Below, one piece after another: positions 1-11,800 of a stretch of DNA of 64,000 nt. The stretch spans positions 52,840,144-52,904,143 of the forward strand of contig OZ029913.1 in NCBI GenBank assembly GCA_964023275.1. The letters are read 5' to 3'. A model generated the notes under the pieces. It was not told the origin of the DNA and made no database searches. It saw nothing but the letters and a program-made list of their open reading frames with translations. Positions within the stretch are counted from its first letter, which is position 1; each line of letters starts with the position of its first letter. This stretch comes from Norana najaformis. Its lineage: Eukaryota > Annelida > Clitellata > Crassiclitellata > Hormogastridae. A program made the translations under genes and the position numbers.

Positions 1-45
1 AAGCCATACGGTCGCTATATAACACCTATACATTTACATTTATGT
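1..45 (+). repeat. 3' tail of SINE-like repeat family B
   Basis: The first bases (GCCATACGGTCGCTATATAA followed by a TTTACATTTA tail) match the 3' end of the family B repeat seen complete near 16.0, 35.2 and 54.5 kb. The body lies outside the window. From 46 to 986 there is AT-rich sequence with TATG/CATA dinucleotide runs and no recognisable gene; the last 100 or so bases are presumably the TMED 5' UTR and promoter, with no clear TATA box. Confidence 0.55.
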
Positions 46-986
46 ATATATGTATACATATATGTGCGCCTGCACACATATACACATAGTTACATATAAC
101 ATACATATATGCCTGCATCTATACACATAAGTATGTTCATCCAACATTTATATAGCGCCTTTTAAAACCCACAAAGGCCAGCTGAAACATAGCTTGACAG
201 AAGCTAAATAAAACAACACTGAGTACCTTGTTGAATGATTATCTGTGAACTTCAGGCCACGTGGACCAACTCAGTCCTCTATCACTTCGTGGTCGGTTTA
301 CGAATATGTACTATACAATTAAAGGTATAAGCCTCTAACTTCACCTAACTGAATTATATTTGTACCATATAATTAGAAGTATAGGCCTACAAGTTCTACG
401 TTTAAAAACACAAGAGTATTTAAATATGTAAATTTACATAGAGACCGTAAATTTAATTAATTATATACTCGAAATAGAGTGTACAACTATACGCGTTTGT
501 GCGCTACATTATAAGTCTTATGGCCTATTACACTTAAATGTGAGAGTAACTTACATTTTGGGTGTTGAGAGGCTGTTGCCTTACATACGCTTATAAGTAC
601 AGTAGGCCTATAGGCCTATATAATAGTGCGACTGCAGATAAAAGTGAGCCAAAGGTTTAACTACATTCTGTTACTGGGGCCTTCTGAACGCGGATCTACA
701 AACAGGCCTATCAATAAAACACGATCACTCAACTGCAGTTTAAATAGCTTACAGTTTGGCTACAGCACTGAATTAAGCAAATTCCAAGGAATACATATAG
801 AGTAAATTGATATTAAAAAATTCGCTGAAAACTCGAATAAATCTTTTGTGTTCCAGCTGAATGTGAAAGATATCGACAGCCATAGATTTCAACAGATCTT
901 CTAGTCTGTACAGCAGAGGACTTAGCAACCTCATCCGAAACGCCGGCGCCATTTTGAATTTGAAGCGCATCTAGAGACGTTTCAGA

Positions 987-1682
987 ATGCATCAAATTTT
1001 GTCGACTTTTGTTGTCTTTCTCTTCGCCATTCGATTATCTGTCGGCCACCAATCGTCTGGCCTCACGTTTGAGCTCCCCGACAACGAGAAGATGTGCTTT
1101 CACGAGGACTTTGAAGGAAGCAAGAAATACGTCTTCGAGTTCAAAGTCCTGAGCGGCGGCAACAACGATGTGGATGTTAAAGTTCAGTCACCGAACGGAA
1201 TTCTGCTCTACGACGCCGTCAAGCGAAACACCGGCGTCTACAGCTTCGACATATCCTGGGGAACCTACACTTTCTGCTTCAGCAACGAATTCTCAAGCTT
1301 CACGCACAAGATCGTGTACTTTGAGGTACGGCCAGAGGAGCACAAACCGCTCTCGGTGGAAGGTGGTAAGAAGGCGCCGTTTGCCAACACGCAGCTGGAA
1401 GAATCAATGGAGACCGTTCACTCGCAGACGACACGGGTCATGACCTTCCAGAAGATCTATCGCCTGACTGAAGCCATGGGTCGCTACAGGGCTGAGGAGC
1501 TCAACCAGCGAGTCCAGTGGTGGTCCTTGGCTCAATCCGTCATCATACTGTTCACCGGTTTGGGCGAGATCTTCATTCTCAAACGCTTCTTTTCGGACCG
1601 ACCGCAGCCAGCGATTAGTCCACTCTTGGCTGGACTTAAGCAGCCGGAAGTGATCCACGCAGCTCCAGTTATGAAGCCCTGA
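987..1682 (+). CDS. p24 family cargo receptor (TMED3/TMED7-like), intronless
   Basis: Type I membrane protein of 231 aa of the p24/TMED family, which cycles between ER and Golgi in COPII/COPI vesicles as a cargo receptor. Residues 1-20 are a hydrophobic signal peptide. The GOLD domain starts at LTFELPDNEKMCF and contains TFCFSNEFSSFTHKIVYFEV; Cys37 and Cys97 are the conserved disulfide pair. A predicted coiled coil (about 135-178, ending in RYRAEELNQRVQWW) leads to one transmembrane segment (about 179-199) and a cytosolic tail with the FF motif (201-202). These features fit the gamma subfamily (TMED3/7). The tail is unusually long (about 30 residues) and lacks an evident dilysine signal. The reading frame is open from first Met to stop with no intron, unlike vertebrate TMED3/7. 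The exact orthology is inferred. Confidence 0.93.
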   Translation: MHQILSTFVVFLFAIRLSVGHQSSGLTFELPDNEKMCFHEDFEGSKKYVFEFKVLSGGNNDVDVKVQSPNGILLYDAVKRNTGVYSFDISWGTYTFCFSNEFSSFTHKIVYFEVRPEEHKPLSVEGGKKAPFANTQLEESMETVHSQTTRVMTFQKIYRLTEAMGRYRAEELNQRVQWWSLAQSVIILFTGLGEIFILKRFFSDRPQPAISPLLAGLKQPEVIHAAPVMKP

Positions 1683-2291
<609 letters not shown>

Positions 2292-2559
2292 TCTCAGTGT
2301 TGTCTCAGAGCGATTATTCTAACTCCAAGTACGACGGCAACACTTTTTTGACCCTAATACTAGACATAGGTCACGTAACTCGTTCCCCCACTCTGACCAC
2401 CTGTTTATGAATAACGTGGGGGCGAATGGCTGTGGTTCCAATGTTTGAAATCAGAGCCGATCACGGCCTTGTTGGTGACCTCTGATACGCTGTGTTCAAT
2501 AACAACTGTGCTAACATATCCCGCGCAGAGTTTGGCACTAGTTTGGCAAATATTGCTCT

Positions 2560-3045
2560 CCAAATTTCCTATTGCCCCGCTTTTCTATCTCTCTCATCGT
2601 TCTCTCCTCCCATAGTTCTCCCGTTTCAACTCTTCATCTCTTTTTCTCCAATCCCCGTCCTCCCCTTATGCTTATGCGTAATTGTCTCGTTGGCTCTGCT
2701 CCATCATATCTTAGGGACTTCTGCATTTCGGTCTCCTTGATTCCGGGCCGTAGCACTCTCCGGTCGGCCTCCCTTGGACTCCTGACTGTCCCTCGTATGC
2801 GCACTGCTACAGTTCAGTCTAGAAGCTTTGCCTATGTTGGACCTAATAGCTGGAATCACCTTTCCCAAGAGCTCCGACTTCAGTTCCTCTGTTTGTCCCT
2901 TCCGCTGTTTCACAAGAGCCTGAAGTCTGTATTATTTGACAGTGGTCTCACTGGTTCGGGTCGGGAACGCCTCTGATGAGTCAATTCTTGAAGTGGCGCT
3001 TTATAAATGTCAGATTACAATTACAATTACCATTACAATTCCCCT
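2560..3045 (+). mobile_element. LINE (CR1/L2-like) 3' fragment
   Basis: A broken frame at about 2570-2976 resembles the C-terminal part of non-LTR retrotransposon ORF2, with a PNSWNHLSQELR stretch like the WNSLP motif of these proteins and a terminal KSLKSVLFDSG. It is followed by GGCGCTTTATAAATGTCAGA and a TTACAA-type tail (to about 3045), the usual form of a CR1/L2 LINE 3' end. The copy is 5'-truncated. Confidence 0.75.
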
Positions 3046-3214
3046 CCCCTCTCCTTCTATCTTTTGCCTTCCTCTTATTCACCAAACAGCTTACGGATTC
3101 CTCTCATTCGCAAGACGGCGCTACATGTCGCTGTTCCATGTGCATTACGTAGAGCATGTTCGCTAGGTGGCGCCACCGTTGTCCAAAGATACACTTGTTA
3201 TAATCGGATAATTA

Positions 3215-3575
3215 TATAGTTAAATAAATGTAATTGTACATGTTTTTCTATAGTGACCGTATGGCCTCCACCCTGCTCCGTGTTTACTTTGGAAGAACTA
3301 GAAAACACATACTTGTTTGAATGTGTACTATTTTTACTGTTAAATGAAAGGCCCGAGGAGAAATTGAAAGTGCAGTGTTTGTGAGCTGGTAAATAAAAAT
3401 GTAAATGTAGACGTTTTTCTATAGCGACCGTATGGCCTCGACCATCGTTATTTTTCAATGAATTAATCGAGTGAGATCCTTCACCACCGTTGCCCGTTTC
3501 AGTGGGCGCCACGTCATTTAAAGTCGCTGTGTAGGCTACTGACCGTGCTAGCCCGAGATTCAAATCGCGTAAATA
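3215..3575 (-). repeat. Family B SINE-like repeats, minus strand (tail fragment plus fuller copy)
   Basis: Two minus-strand copies of family B. A tail fragment lies at about 3215-3290 and a fuller copy at about 3400-3560, read as GATTTGAATCTCGGGCTAGC, then a GGTGGTGAAGGATCTCAC block, then GGTCGAGGCCATACGGTCGC with a TTTACATTT tail. The GATTTGAATCTC stretch resembles a pol III B box, which suggests a tRNA-derived SINE. Confidence 0.65.
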
Positions 3576-3584
3576 AGCCACTAC

Positions 3585-4170
3585 CCAGTAATCGTAATCT
3601 CGAAATTTCTACAGCGCCCAACGAAAAGCTAAGTCGTGGGAATCACCTTATTCACAGGCGCTCAGACAAAACAAAATCGATAGGCAGAAAGGGTTCGGTT
3701 CCAGGTCAAGATCCAAAGGTCAGGCGGGCAGACAGCTGGACGGCTAAGTCGGATGGTTTATCGGATTGGAGCGAAGAGAGAGAATGGGAAGAGGAAGACT
3801 CATGGTAAGATTTTTAAAAGAGTACTGTTTTCAGTTTCGAGTGAAAGACCAGCGCAGAAATTGCAAGAGGTGAAGTGTTGGTGAGTTCGTGTGATGGGTC
3901 AGATAATTGTCGTAATTCTTCCGAGAGTTCATTCTAGGGGGTGGAGCAGCTATGACCAGAGAGCTATTTCCAAATTTTCGTTCGGATAATTGTCGTACTT
4001 GCCTTAGAATTAACGCTGTAAACAGTCCCGGATTCGCCTGGAAAGCCTCGGAACGGCTTTGTGCGTCCCGTGTCCCAGATTCATCCCAAATTATCCCGGA
4101 ATTTGGTGTAAATGTCCACTTCACCAAATGTTGTTCTTTTCGCACACTAAACTCGAACAGCTGGCCGTAA
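3585..4170 (-). mobile_element. Family A LINE 3' end, minus strand
   Basis: Read on the minus strand, a degenerate ORF2 C-terminus (LTHHTNSPTLHLLQFLRWSF and flanking residues, about 3830-4145) runs into a 3' UTR ending at CTTTTCGTTGGGCGCTGTAG and AAATTTCGAGATTACGATTA. The same tail recurs at about 7.6, 20.2, 28.8, 46.4, 50.8 and 54.7 kb. The copy is 5'-truncated and frameshifted. The remaining stretch up to 4877 holds nothing recognisable and is probably the DDX52 5' flank. Confidence 0.7.
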
Positions 4171-4877
4171 ATAAGTTTTACAGAGTGACCGTAGAATAGG
4201 GGGTAGTTAGGTTAGCAGACCCAACAAATGACATCTGCAAATTACATGCATCATGCATGTAGGGCCTATATGTGAACTTAGCTCGTGCTAGGCCCTGAAG
4301 CCTGGTAGGTTATTGGAATTTAATAAACGTTTTGCTCTTGAAGTTGATTCAAATTTTATATAGGCCAGTTGTATCTTCATGATTTGAGTCAAATCATTTG
4401 ACAGTAATTTTTAACGGCTGTTTGCAGTAGATCATACATTAGTCTAACGCAACATTCGTTACATATAGTGATGTGGACAGGATAAATTGGTACTGGCATA
4501 TCGACTGACTGTGGGCGTCCCGGATTGGCAGAATCAAAAGTTGGCAGCCCTACTTAAAATACCAGTATATAGAGTCCTTCATAATGGCAGAATGCTTCAC
4601 AGAGGGCTATATAAATATTGTATGATTACAAGTAGACCTACAAATACTTCTACAATTGTTACTGAAGGATCTCACCCGTGCAGGGTCGAAATCATACCGT
4701 GTAATTTACATTTTGCATTATGCAACTTACAACGATGCGCTGATCTACTTACTCACTCGCTTTCTGAGTCAAGTACTGATTTTTAGTTAAATTTATATCA
4801 TCTGAGGCCACTTTGAAGAATTCGGTGTTGTCGTGATTGCACGAGGATAAATTTGAATATAATCACTTAGAGTAATT

Positions 4878-7800
4878 ATGAGCAATTGGCACGTAGTTTT
4901 TCGCCGTTTGACTTTTGGTGCAAAATTTGACTTTAAACGATTTCATGATGATGCGGAAAAATTGAAGGTATACTAAAGCACGTTTTTAAAGCGAATCATG
5001 TGGAACGATAATATGGGTTTCGGCTAAGTTCGGTCTTTTTACATCTAGGTGTTTGATTATGGCGAATATGCTGGGTATAAAGTTCGCGTAGTACTATAAG
5101 CAAGTTCATTCGGTATCTGCGGTGTGCTAATATTTTTACTTTGCGTCTGCTTATTTTGATTATATTATTCTGTAATAGTATCTAACAGCTTCTGCTATAC
5201 CAGTGTCGAATAAACTTTAACTGACCCAAGCAGAACGTGGGAACCAACTTCGTGAAGTCGTAGACATGTAGCCTGTGGCGGATAAACAGGTGATGTTGCG
5301 GTTGGCCTCACTAACAAGAACAACCACGACTGATAACAAGGACAACCACGACTGATGTAGAAATAAAGAAGTGCCCCCGTGAACAGTAAATTTGTGGCAC
5401 GTTAGTCAAATTGTTAAGTAACATTGAGGTGTTGTACATGTGTACAATTTCTACAATCTGGAAAATGCTGATGTCCGTGCAAAATGTGGAAAATGTATGG
5501 ATGCATGCCAAAAGCAAACTGAAATGGTAATGGCACAAGTGATTTCTTACTCCTCAAATACCTGCAGGAGTTCACATGGCACTGCATGTTTTTCATTCAA
5601 ATATTTTGAAAACCGTATGATACGCTTCATCTGTAAATTTCACAGTATTTCATACAATCTAAAGATTTTGCTGAATCAAGCAATTAAAATGTCATTTTCA
5701 AGATTTTCTGTCAGTCTTTGTTGTGCTGTGATTAATTTATGCTTTTTTGCTCACATGTGCAACACTGTTTTAACCAATTTGAGTAACAGTTCTGTAGGAA
5801 ATGCTTTAATGAGGTAAGCTGTAACATCACTAGATCCTGGTTGAAATGGCGTTTGGGTCTAAGTCATATGAAAAGTTGTGGGAGGAGCTGAGCTGATCAG
5901 GCTCGTCTTTCAATGCGGTGTTTGTAATTTAATTATAACTTGATCAGTTGACCTACCCAGTAGAACTTATTATCTTTGACCGTAATGAACCATTCTTGCT
6001 TGCTAGACACTTAAGTTAACAGATGTGTTAACATATACAGTCATAACCATAGTTTGTTTGAAACATTAGATGGAATTTGTTGCAGACAGTTTATATTTTG
6101 GAATTCTAGGAATGGAATTGTAAAAGAATTTTGTATCGTTGGAAAGAGTTTTGTCAACAGTGTTGACTTGCTTGTTCCCTTCAGACTGGTTGTTATTTGA
6201 TGCTTTTAGATTCTGCGGCCAGTTATTAGTCACGAATCTCAGAATCAGCACATTAGTAAATCCAATGGAGAAAGCAGAAAATCCAGCAATGAAAACAGAA
6301 AGCGAAAACAGTCGTCATCATCTCCAATTGATGAATTTCCTATCACTACCAAAAAAAGAAAAGCAGGTATTTGTGCAGGTTGTGTTTTCAAAGTTTCTCA
6401 GTTATTATTTTGTACATACTAGAGTAATATCTGGCACATACTAACTTACGTATTCTTTTCTGCCTTTATAAGTTGTGTACAGTTCTCATGAATGGTACTC
6501 TATGTAAATGCTGTTATTATATAACAGATCTGCTCTTATATTTTGCTATAACAAAGTACCCAGCAGAGTGTATGCTAAATTGAACTGGAAAGTCAGAATT
6601 ATTTGTATGCTGTAAATGAAGTGTGATACAAAGAGAGTTTGATGTTTTAATTTCTACAACTTACTTGTTCGTTTCAGAAATAGAAGATGATGAAATGGAT
6701 TTAAGAGAAAACGAGTCAATAGATGACTTGGATGATTTAGCAGACGATGACAGTAATGGAAGCAGTGGTGCTGATGATGAAGATGATGATGGTAACAGTA
6801 ACGGCAAAGATGAGAGTGAAGATGAGAGCAGCGATGATGATAGTGAAGATGAAGAAGGAAGCAGTGAGAATGAGAATGACAGTGATGATGGTGATGATGA
6901 AGAAGATGATGATGAAGAAGAAGATGAAGATTGTGACAAAAACATTGATGCCACCCAACGATGTGGCTCAAATCATGTTTCAGAAAAAAAGAAAAATATG
7001 AAAGTTAAAGACATTTCTGCTGCAAAATTGGCTCAGATTAAACAGGAACAGGTAAAAATCTTGTGAAAAATGAAAACATATGCTTTCAAAAAAAAATTAA
7101 TCTAAAGTAATAGCTTTGCACTATATTTTTGGAATCAGGATATTTTCCAGATGCAATGTAATGGAAGTATCATATAGCACCATATACTCATTGTTAGATA
7201 AGTGTAATCTTCTGGATTTTGTATATTTTGGTGGTGCATTGGGGCATGATTGTCAGACTTAAAATTTACTACATGGTTTCTGAAAACTCCAATTTCAAGC
7301 ACCAGCCTGTGCACAAAGTTGAATTTTGAAAGTATTGTTTCCTTTATGGTATTCAATAAAAAGCTTGTTTCCTTGATGTCCAAAGCTGACGTGTTATACA
7401 ACCTAAAACAGCTATTAACTGCCATTAAGTGTTCAATAAAAACACACCAAGGATTGGATAGACACTATGGTAGCTTTAATAACACTTCACCTCTCAGTTT
7501 CTGCGCAGGTCTTTCACTCAAGACTGAAAACATTCTTTTCCAAAAATCTTATACTGACTCTTCCTCTTCCCCTTATCTCTCTTCTCGCTTCAAACACCAT
7601 CCACCGTAGCCGTCTGACTCTCTGACTGCCTGACTCCTGGATCTTGACCTGGAACCGAACTCTTGCCTGTCGTTTTTGTTTTGACTGAGCGCCTGTGGAT
7701 AAGCTGGTTCCTGTGACTTAGCTTTCGTTGGGCGCTGTAGAAATCTCGAGATTACGATTACGATAATAACTAATCATATTTCAGACATTCAATCTAAAAA

Positions 7801-8791
7801 GACAGGTTTCAGCCTACAGCGTATTGTCAATCTAAAGAGTTTGCCGAACATTTTATGATTATATCCATTTAGTTGAATCACTTCCGCAACGAACGCCACA
7901 TGCAGGTATATGGTGAAGATATTCCTGACCCAGTGGCGACCTTTGAACAGTTAGCAGAGGAATATGCTATTAGCCCGAAAATAATGGAGAATTTGAAGAC
8001 TATGGGATTCACAACACCTACTGACATCGAAACACAGGGCATTCCCGTCATGTTGCAGGTAAATGTTTTATTAAATTTTCACTTGTATATAACAGAATTG
8101 CCAGAACTATAATAGTTTACCTGTCAGATTTGCTTAGACTTTGCCAACAGATATGATTCGGACTATGATTGCAGCACTACTGCAACCCAAGAAGACCATC
8201 GATTGATGCTTCATGCATTATGTTGACAGTGCTCTGGAAGTCATTAGATTAGCATACATTGTGTTTTTCAGTTACACACTGAAAGGAAACCCAGTCCTGA
8301 GGTTAAGTCTTGTGGTTAATATGACTGGAAAGATGTTGTTAGTCTTGGGTAAATTGATAAAAAAGTGAAATATTCTATTGCTGCTGCAATTCATGGAGAC
8401 AGAATTTGTTCTAAGATTCTTTAAATTGACAGACGTTACGATGTTGAGAAATATAGTAGTAGTAGTAGTTCCAGTGTTTAACGACATCTTATGGCATCAG
8501 AGGCTGTTGACTTTGCCCTCCTCCTTTATCCAGACTTGGGACTGGCACTAACCATGTACAGCAGCGGGGAGTTATTGAGAAATATAGCAAAGTTGAAACT
8601 GGTGAAGTCAAGGAGGGCAAGCTTTTGTTGCATTTGATGGTACGTGTACTGGTTTGTAGTCTCAGTTAAGCAATGCTTCTGACTTTTTTCTTTGCAGTTT
8701 GGACATTTGTGATTTCCTTGGAACATACACCTTAAGTGCATTATAATGCAGCAGTTTAAAATTACACTTTAGTGTCTTTGGCAAAATGTTA

Positions 8792-8822
<31 letters not shown>

Positions 8823-11800
8823 CGTGTGTGTGTGTGTGTGTGTGGTTACGAAGAGAAATTCTATACCCTCTTGTGATGTAGAGAAGTAATGACCAGTACA
8901 TGACATTGGCTATTAAAGATATCATCTAAATAAATATTAATAAATATTAAATTATTGGACCTGCCAATACTCATCTTTTGAATTTTTCTTTACTTAAAGC
9001 GGCGGGAAATAATAGCTTGTGCGCCAACGGGATCTGGAAAGACGCTGGCATTTGTTCTTCCAATTTTGCACCACTTGAAAGAGCCAACAAAGAAAAGGAA
9101 TAGCATTCGGGCGCTTGTGTTGACACCAACGATAGAATTAGCTAAACAGGTAAGAAAACAACTGCCTTAGAGTCTCGTGTTTTGACCCATTCTAAACTCT
9201 TGCTTATCTATTGCATTTTTCAGTCAAACAGGAATGTGTATTTTGATTGTTCTGTACAAAAGTTTCGAAGAAGTGATTCAGCTTTTAGTTTTACAGCATT
9301 TGAATTTCCTGATTGAATTTTTGATTTGTTCTAATGCTCAGTCAAAATTAACTGCAAACGAGACAGAGCGTGACATACTCATTGGCATAGGACATGTAAC
9401 ACTGCTTGCTGTCCTGGATGTTAATGCGGTGTTTGACAAGGTGGATCACAGCATTTCCATGTTGGAAGCACTTTGGGTTGTCCGAGGCCTAGGAGTGCTT
9501 CTAGATTAGGATCTATCCTTGGAGGAGACTGTCAGTTCTCTCTGTATGTCCTGCTTTTTCCAGCTCCATCAGAAAAGAGATATATTGCAAAATTTATGAT
9601 TTGATGCCGCTGTGATTCTCATCCACTTTTATTCTGACGTGCCTGGACTATTGTAACTCTATGCAAGCCTACCAAAGTTCCAGATACAGCAGCTTCTGTA
9701 CGTCCTTAACTGCTCCACCTAATTTATAACTCACATGCCCTAATTCTGATACATTTTGAGCTACACACAAGATGCGGCACTTGCAGTCAAGGACGGGATT
9801 AACTTCAAGATCAACCTTGTGGGATGCGCTTCGACAGTCGTTGGAGCCCTAGAATACATCAGAGAACTCTGCATTCCTGTCTGCAGCCAGCCTGGTGAAT
9901 GTTTGTTGTGTTCTGCAGCTCATGGGGGCTTACTGGTTTTGCGCTCTCATACAGTGATTTGGGCACACTGCTTTTTCATGCACTGGGCCGTCTTATGGAA
10001 CAGTTTCCCATTAAGAATATGTAATATTCTGCCACAGGCAGCTCGTAAACATTTTCCAGTTATCTTAAGTCACACCTATTTAGATCTGTTAGTAACCATG
10101 TTTAGCATCATTGTGAGTTGTTTGAAAGGCATTACAAATAGTCATTTATAATTATTGTTAATTAGAAACTTTTATAGTGCTGTTATCTAATGAACAAGGC
10201 ATCAACCGATGGTACACCAAATGCAAGCCATAGTCAGGATCATATCCAGAAAGTCAGTCCACTGAAACAGAAAGGCAATCTACAGTGCATAAGCCAACTG
10301 GAAAAGGTAACCTTAATTTGAAAAACAAAAACCAGATGCATACGTACATACATACTTGCATACATACAAAGCAAAATTAAGGTTCTTATTGGGCATAAAT
10401 ATTAGGACAAGACTGTAAAGCACTTTCAAGAATCTACAACATTAGGATTATTCATGATGTCATTAAGAGGCATTTTATACAATGCATTGAATGACATCTC
10501 TGACAAATTGCTAAAAATGCTGCAATGTATAGGTTGCACACTGTCTTAGATGAGCCACACACTTGATTGAATGCTCTACTGTCATGTGATATCTTTCGTC
10601 AGCAGTGCCTTTTAAGGGTTCATGAGAGGCACTATGGATATATTACCTTAACTGATGTGAAGACCAGTCATTGCTTCAAAGCCTGATTTCAGTTTGTATA
10701 CTCATTGAATTTCAGATACATCGAGAGTTTGATCGGGTTGGAGAAGGTTTAGGTTTTCGTGTCCAATTTATAGAAAAGGTCGCTAAAGAATTAAAACAGG
10801 CAGCAAAAAAGCCAAAGAAAGTTGGTGAGTAGTGTTTAGGAATTATCAGGATTATTAGAAGCTGTTAGCACGTTCAACTTTGAAGTAGTTAAAGATGCCA
10901 GATTAAAGATGTATTAAAGATGTTAGATGTCTTCATATGTTGTTTATGAAGTGTATTTATGAAATTTTGAATTGGCTTTTTAAACTGACTAGTTCTTTAC
11001 ATTTATGCTTCTGTTTTAGATGTTCTTGTAACAACCCCAAATCGACTTGTCTATCTCATGACAGAAAATCCAGATATAATGTCTCTAGCCAGGTACAAAT
11101 TGTGATGTTATCTTAGTGCTCTGCAGTGTGATAAAACAAAGTCTTCATTCTGTTTTATCTCTGACTATTTGTAAACTATTGAACTAAGGTTTTGTTACAG
11201 AACATTTACTGTACATCTTTGAAGTGTTAGTATAAGCAGACCTATATATTTTTAGCTAGTGCATGGTCGTGAGTGTAAAAGGTGTTGCTCATTCATGTGT
11301 ACTTTGTCATTAGCCAGTAGCTATGACTTTATGACTCAACGCTTTATATTATAAAAATGTTTTCATCCGTTAAAAGTTGCTAGATTTTCCAAGCATGTCA
11401 CCTTGCAAAGTTTTTGAAGCGACAATGTTAAATCCTTGACTGGACTTTGCATCTTAACCAGCAATTATATGCATGATACTATCCTATTAAAGATAGAAGA
11501 GAGAGACCTTGATTGTTGCTATTTTTTAAGATTTGCTCTTGTTTTTTGCTTCATAAATTCAACAACTGAAAAATGTTTGACCATTTTCTTTGTGAATTGT
11601 TGATTTCTGGCAGTGTTGAGTGGCTGGTCATTGATGAATGCGACAAACTCTTTGAAGATGGAAAAAGCGGATTCCGAGATCAGGTTATTTATTTTTAATT
11701 TAGTCAATTATTAGCTGATTTCCATGAAGTTATACTAAGTGAATGATTTGATTATTTTCTTACTAGTAAACCTCAGAAATCTGAAGCTGGAACGTAATGT

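Noticed and set aside
5440-5817. 125-aa plus-strand frame with [11 protein letters not shown]
   Set aside because: It lies in DDX52 intron 1, matches no known domain, and exon 1 joins exon 2 in phase without it.
6654-6971. Minus-strand poly-Ser, poly-His and poly-Ile frames
   Set aside because: They are shadows of the Asp/Glu-rich exon 3 of DDX52; GAT/GAA runs leave other frames open.
9756-10151. 131-aa frame as a host gene
   Set aside because: Its C-terminal half resembles a LINE ORF2 end, and it sits inside a DDX52 intron beside other LINE motifs.
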